NCBI GenBank assembly: GCA_030671645.1
Contig: DAOVHV010000076.1
Coordinates: 1-5,820 of the forward strand
Source: a bacterium
GTDB taxonomy: Bacteria > Bipolaricaulota > Bipolaricaulia > UBA7950 > UBA9294
Length of the DNA stretch: 5,820 nt
Direction of reading: 5' to 3'
Positions 5,818 through 5,820 of this stretch are shown here, one piece after another (within the stretch, counting starts at the first letter, position 1; each line of letters begins with the position of its first letter). The notes under the pieces were generated by a model that saw only the letters and a program-made list of their open reading frames with translations, was not told the origin of the DNA and did no database searches. Both the position numbers and the translations under genes were made by a program.

Positions 5818-5820
5818 AGA

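Overview
The window looks like chromosomal DNA of moderate GC from a Gram-negative-type (diderm) bacterium. Three consecutive minus-strand genes encode proteins with signal peptides. Two of them are rich in short amphipathic strands and end at or near a C-terminal phenylalanine, as outer-membrane beta-barrels do. The only family I recognise firmly is a RecQ helicase with an extra C-terminal helix-turn-helix domain, which occurs in many phyla and does not place the organism. The lineage stays open; an uncultivated diderm phylum is my guess only.

Layout. Positions 1-257 (minus) hold the 5' part of a secreted Ig-like-repeat protein gene that runs off the window. Positions 332-1630 (minus) encode a 432-residue exported, beta-rich protein of unknown function. 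Positions 1631-2260 hold no convincing gene, but contain a dense run of short perfect stem-loops (1998-2127, and one more at 2182-2196). Positions 2261-2887 (minus) encode a 208-residue exported beta-rich protein, preceded by an 18-bp perfect palindrome. Positions 2990-3240 (minus) look like a decayed, frameshifted remnant of a beta-propeller-like protein. A strong hairpin at 3389-3411 precedes recQ (3447-5633, plus). The last 187 bases are non-coding and hold two tandem copies of a two-hairpin repeat, the second ending three bases before the window edge.

The most unusual signal is the hairpin repeat. Two units downstream of recQ (about 5655-5711 and 5753-5817) share an architecture: a GAACG/CGTTC stem, then a 7-bp stem with a 3-base loop, then an identical 11-base tail CGCCTGCATCC. 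Their stem sequences differ, but every difference is matched by a compensating change on the other arm. A related 17-base hairpin lies in the 1998-2127 array and, as an exact 20-base inverted match, inside the HRDC coding region of recQ. Together these suggest a dispersed, structure-conserved repeat family around recQ that I do not recognise. The secreted proteins probably work at the cell envelope. Nothing links them functionally to RecQ, which acts in DNA repair and recombination.
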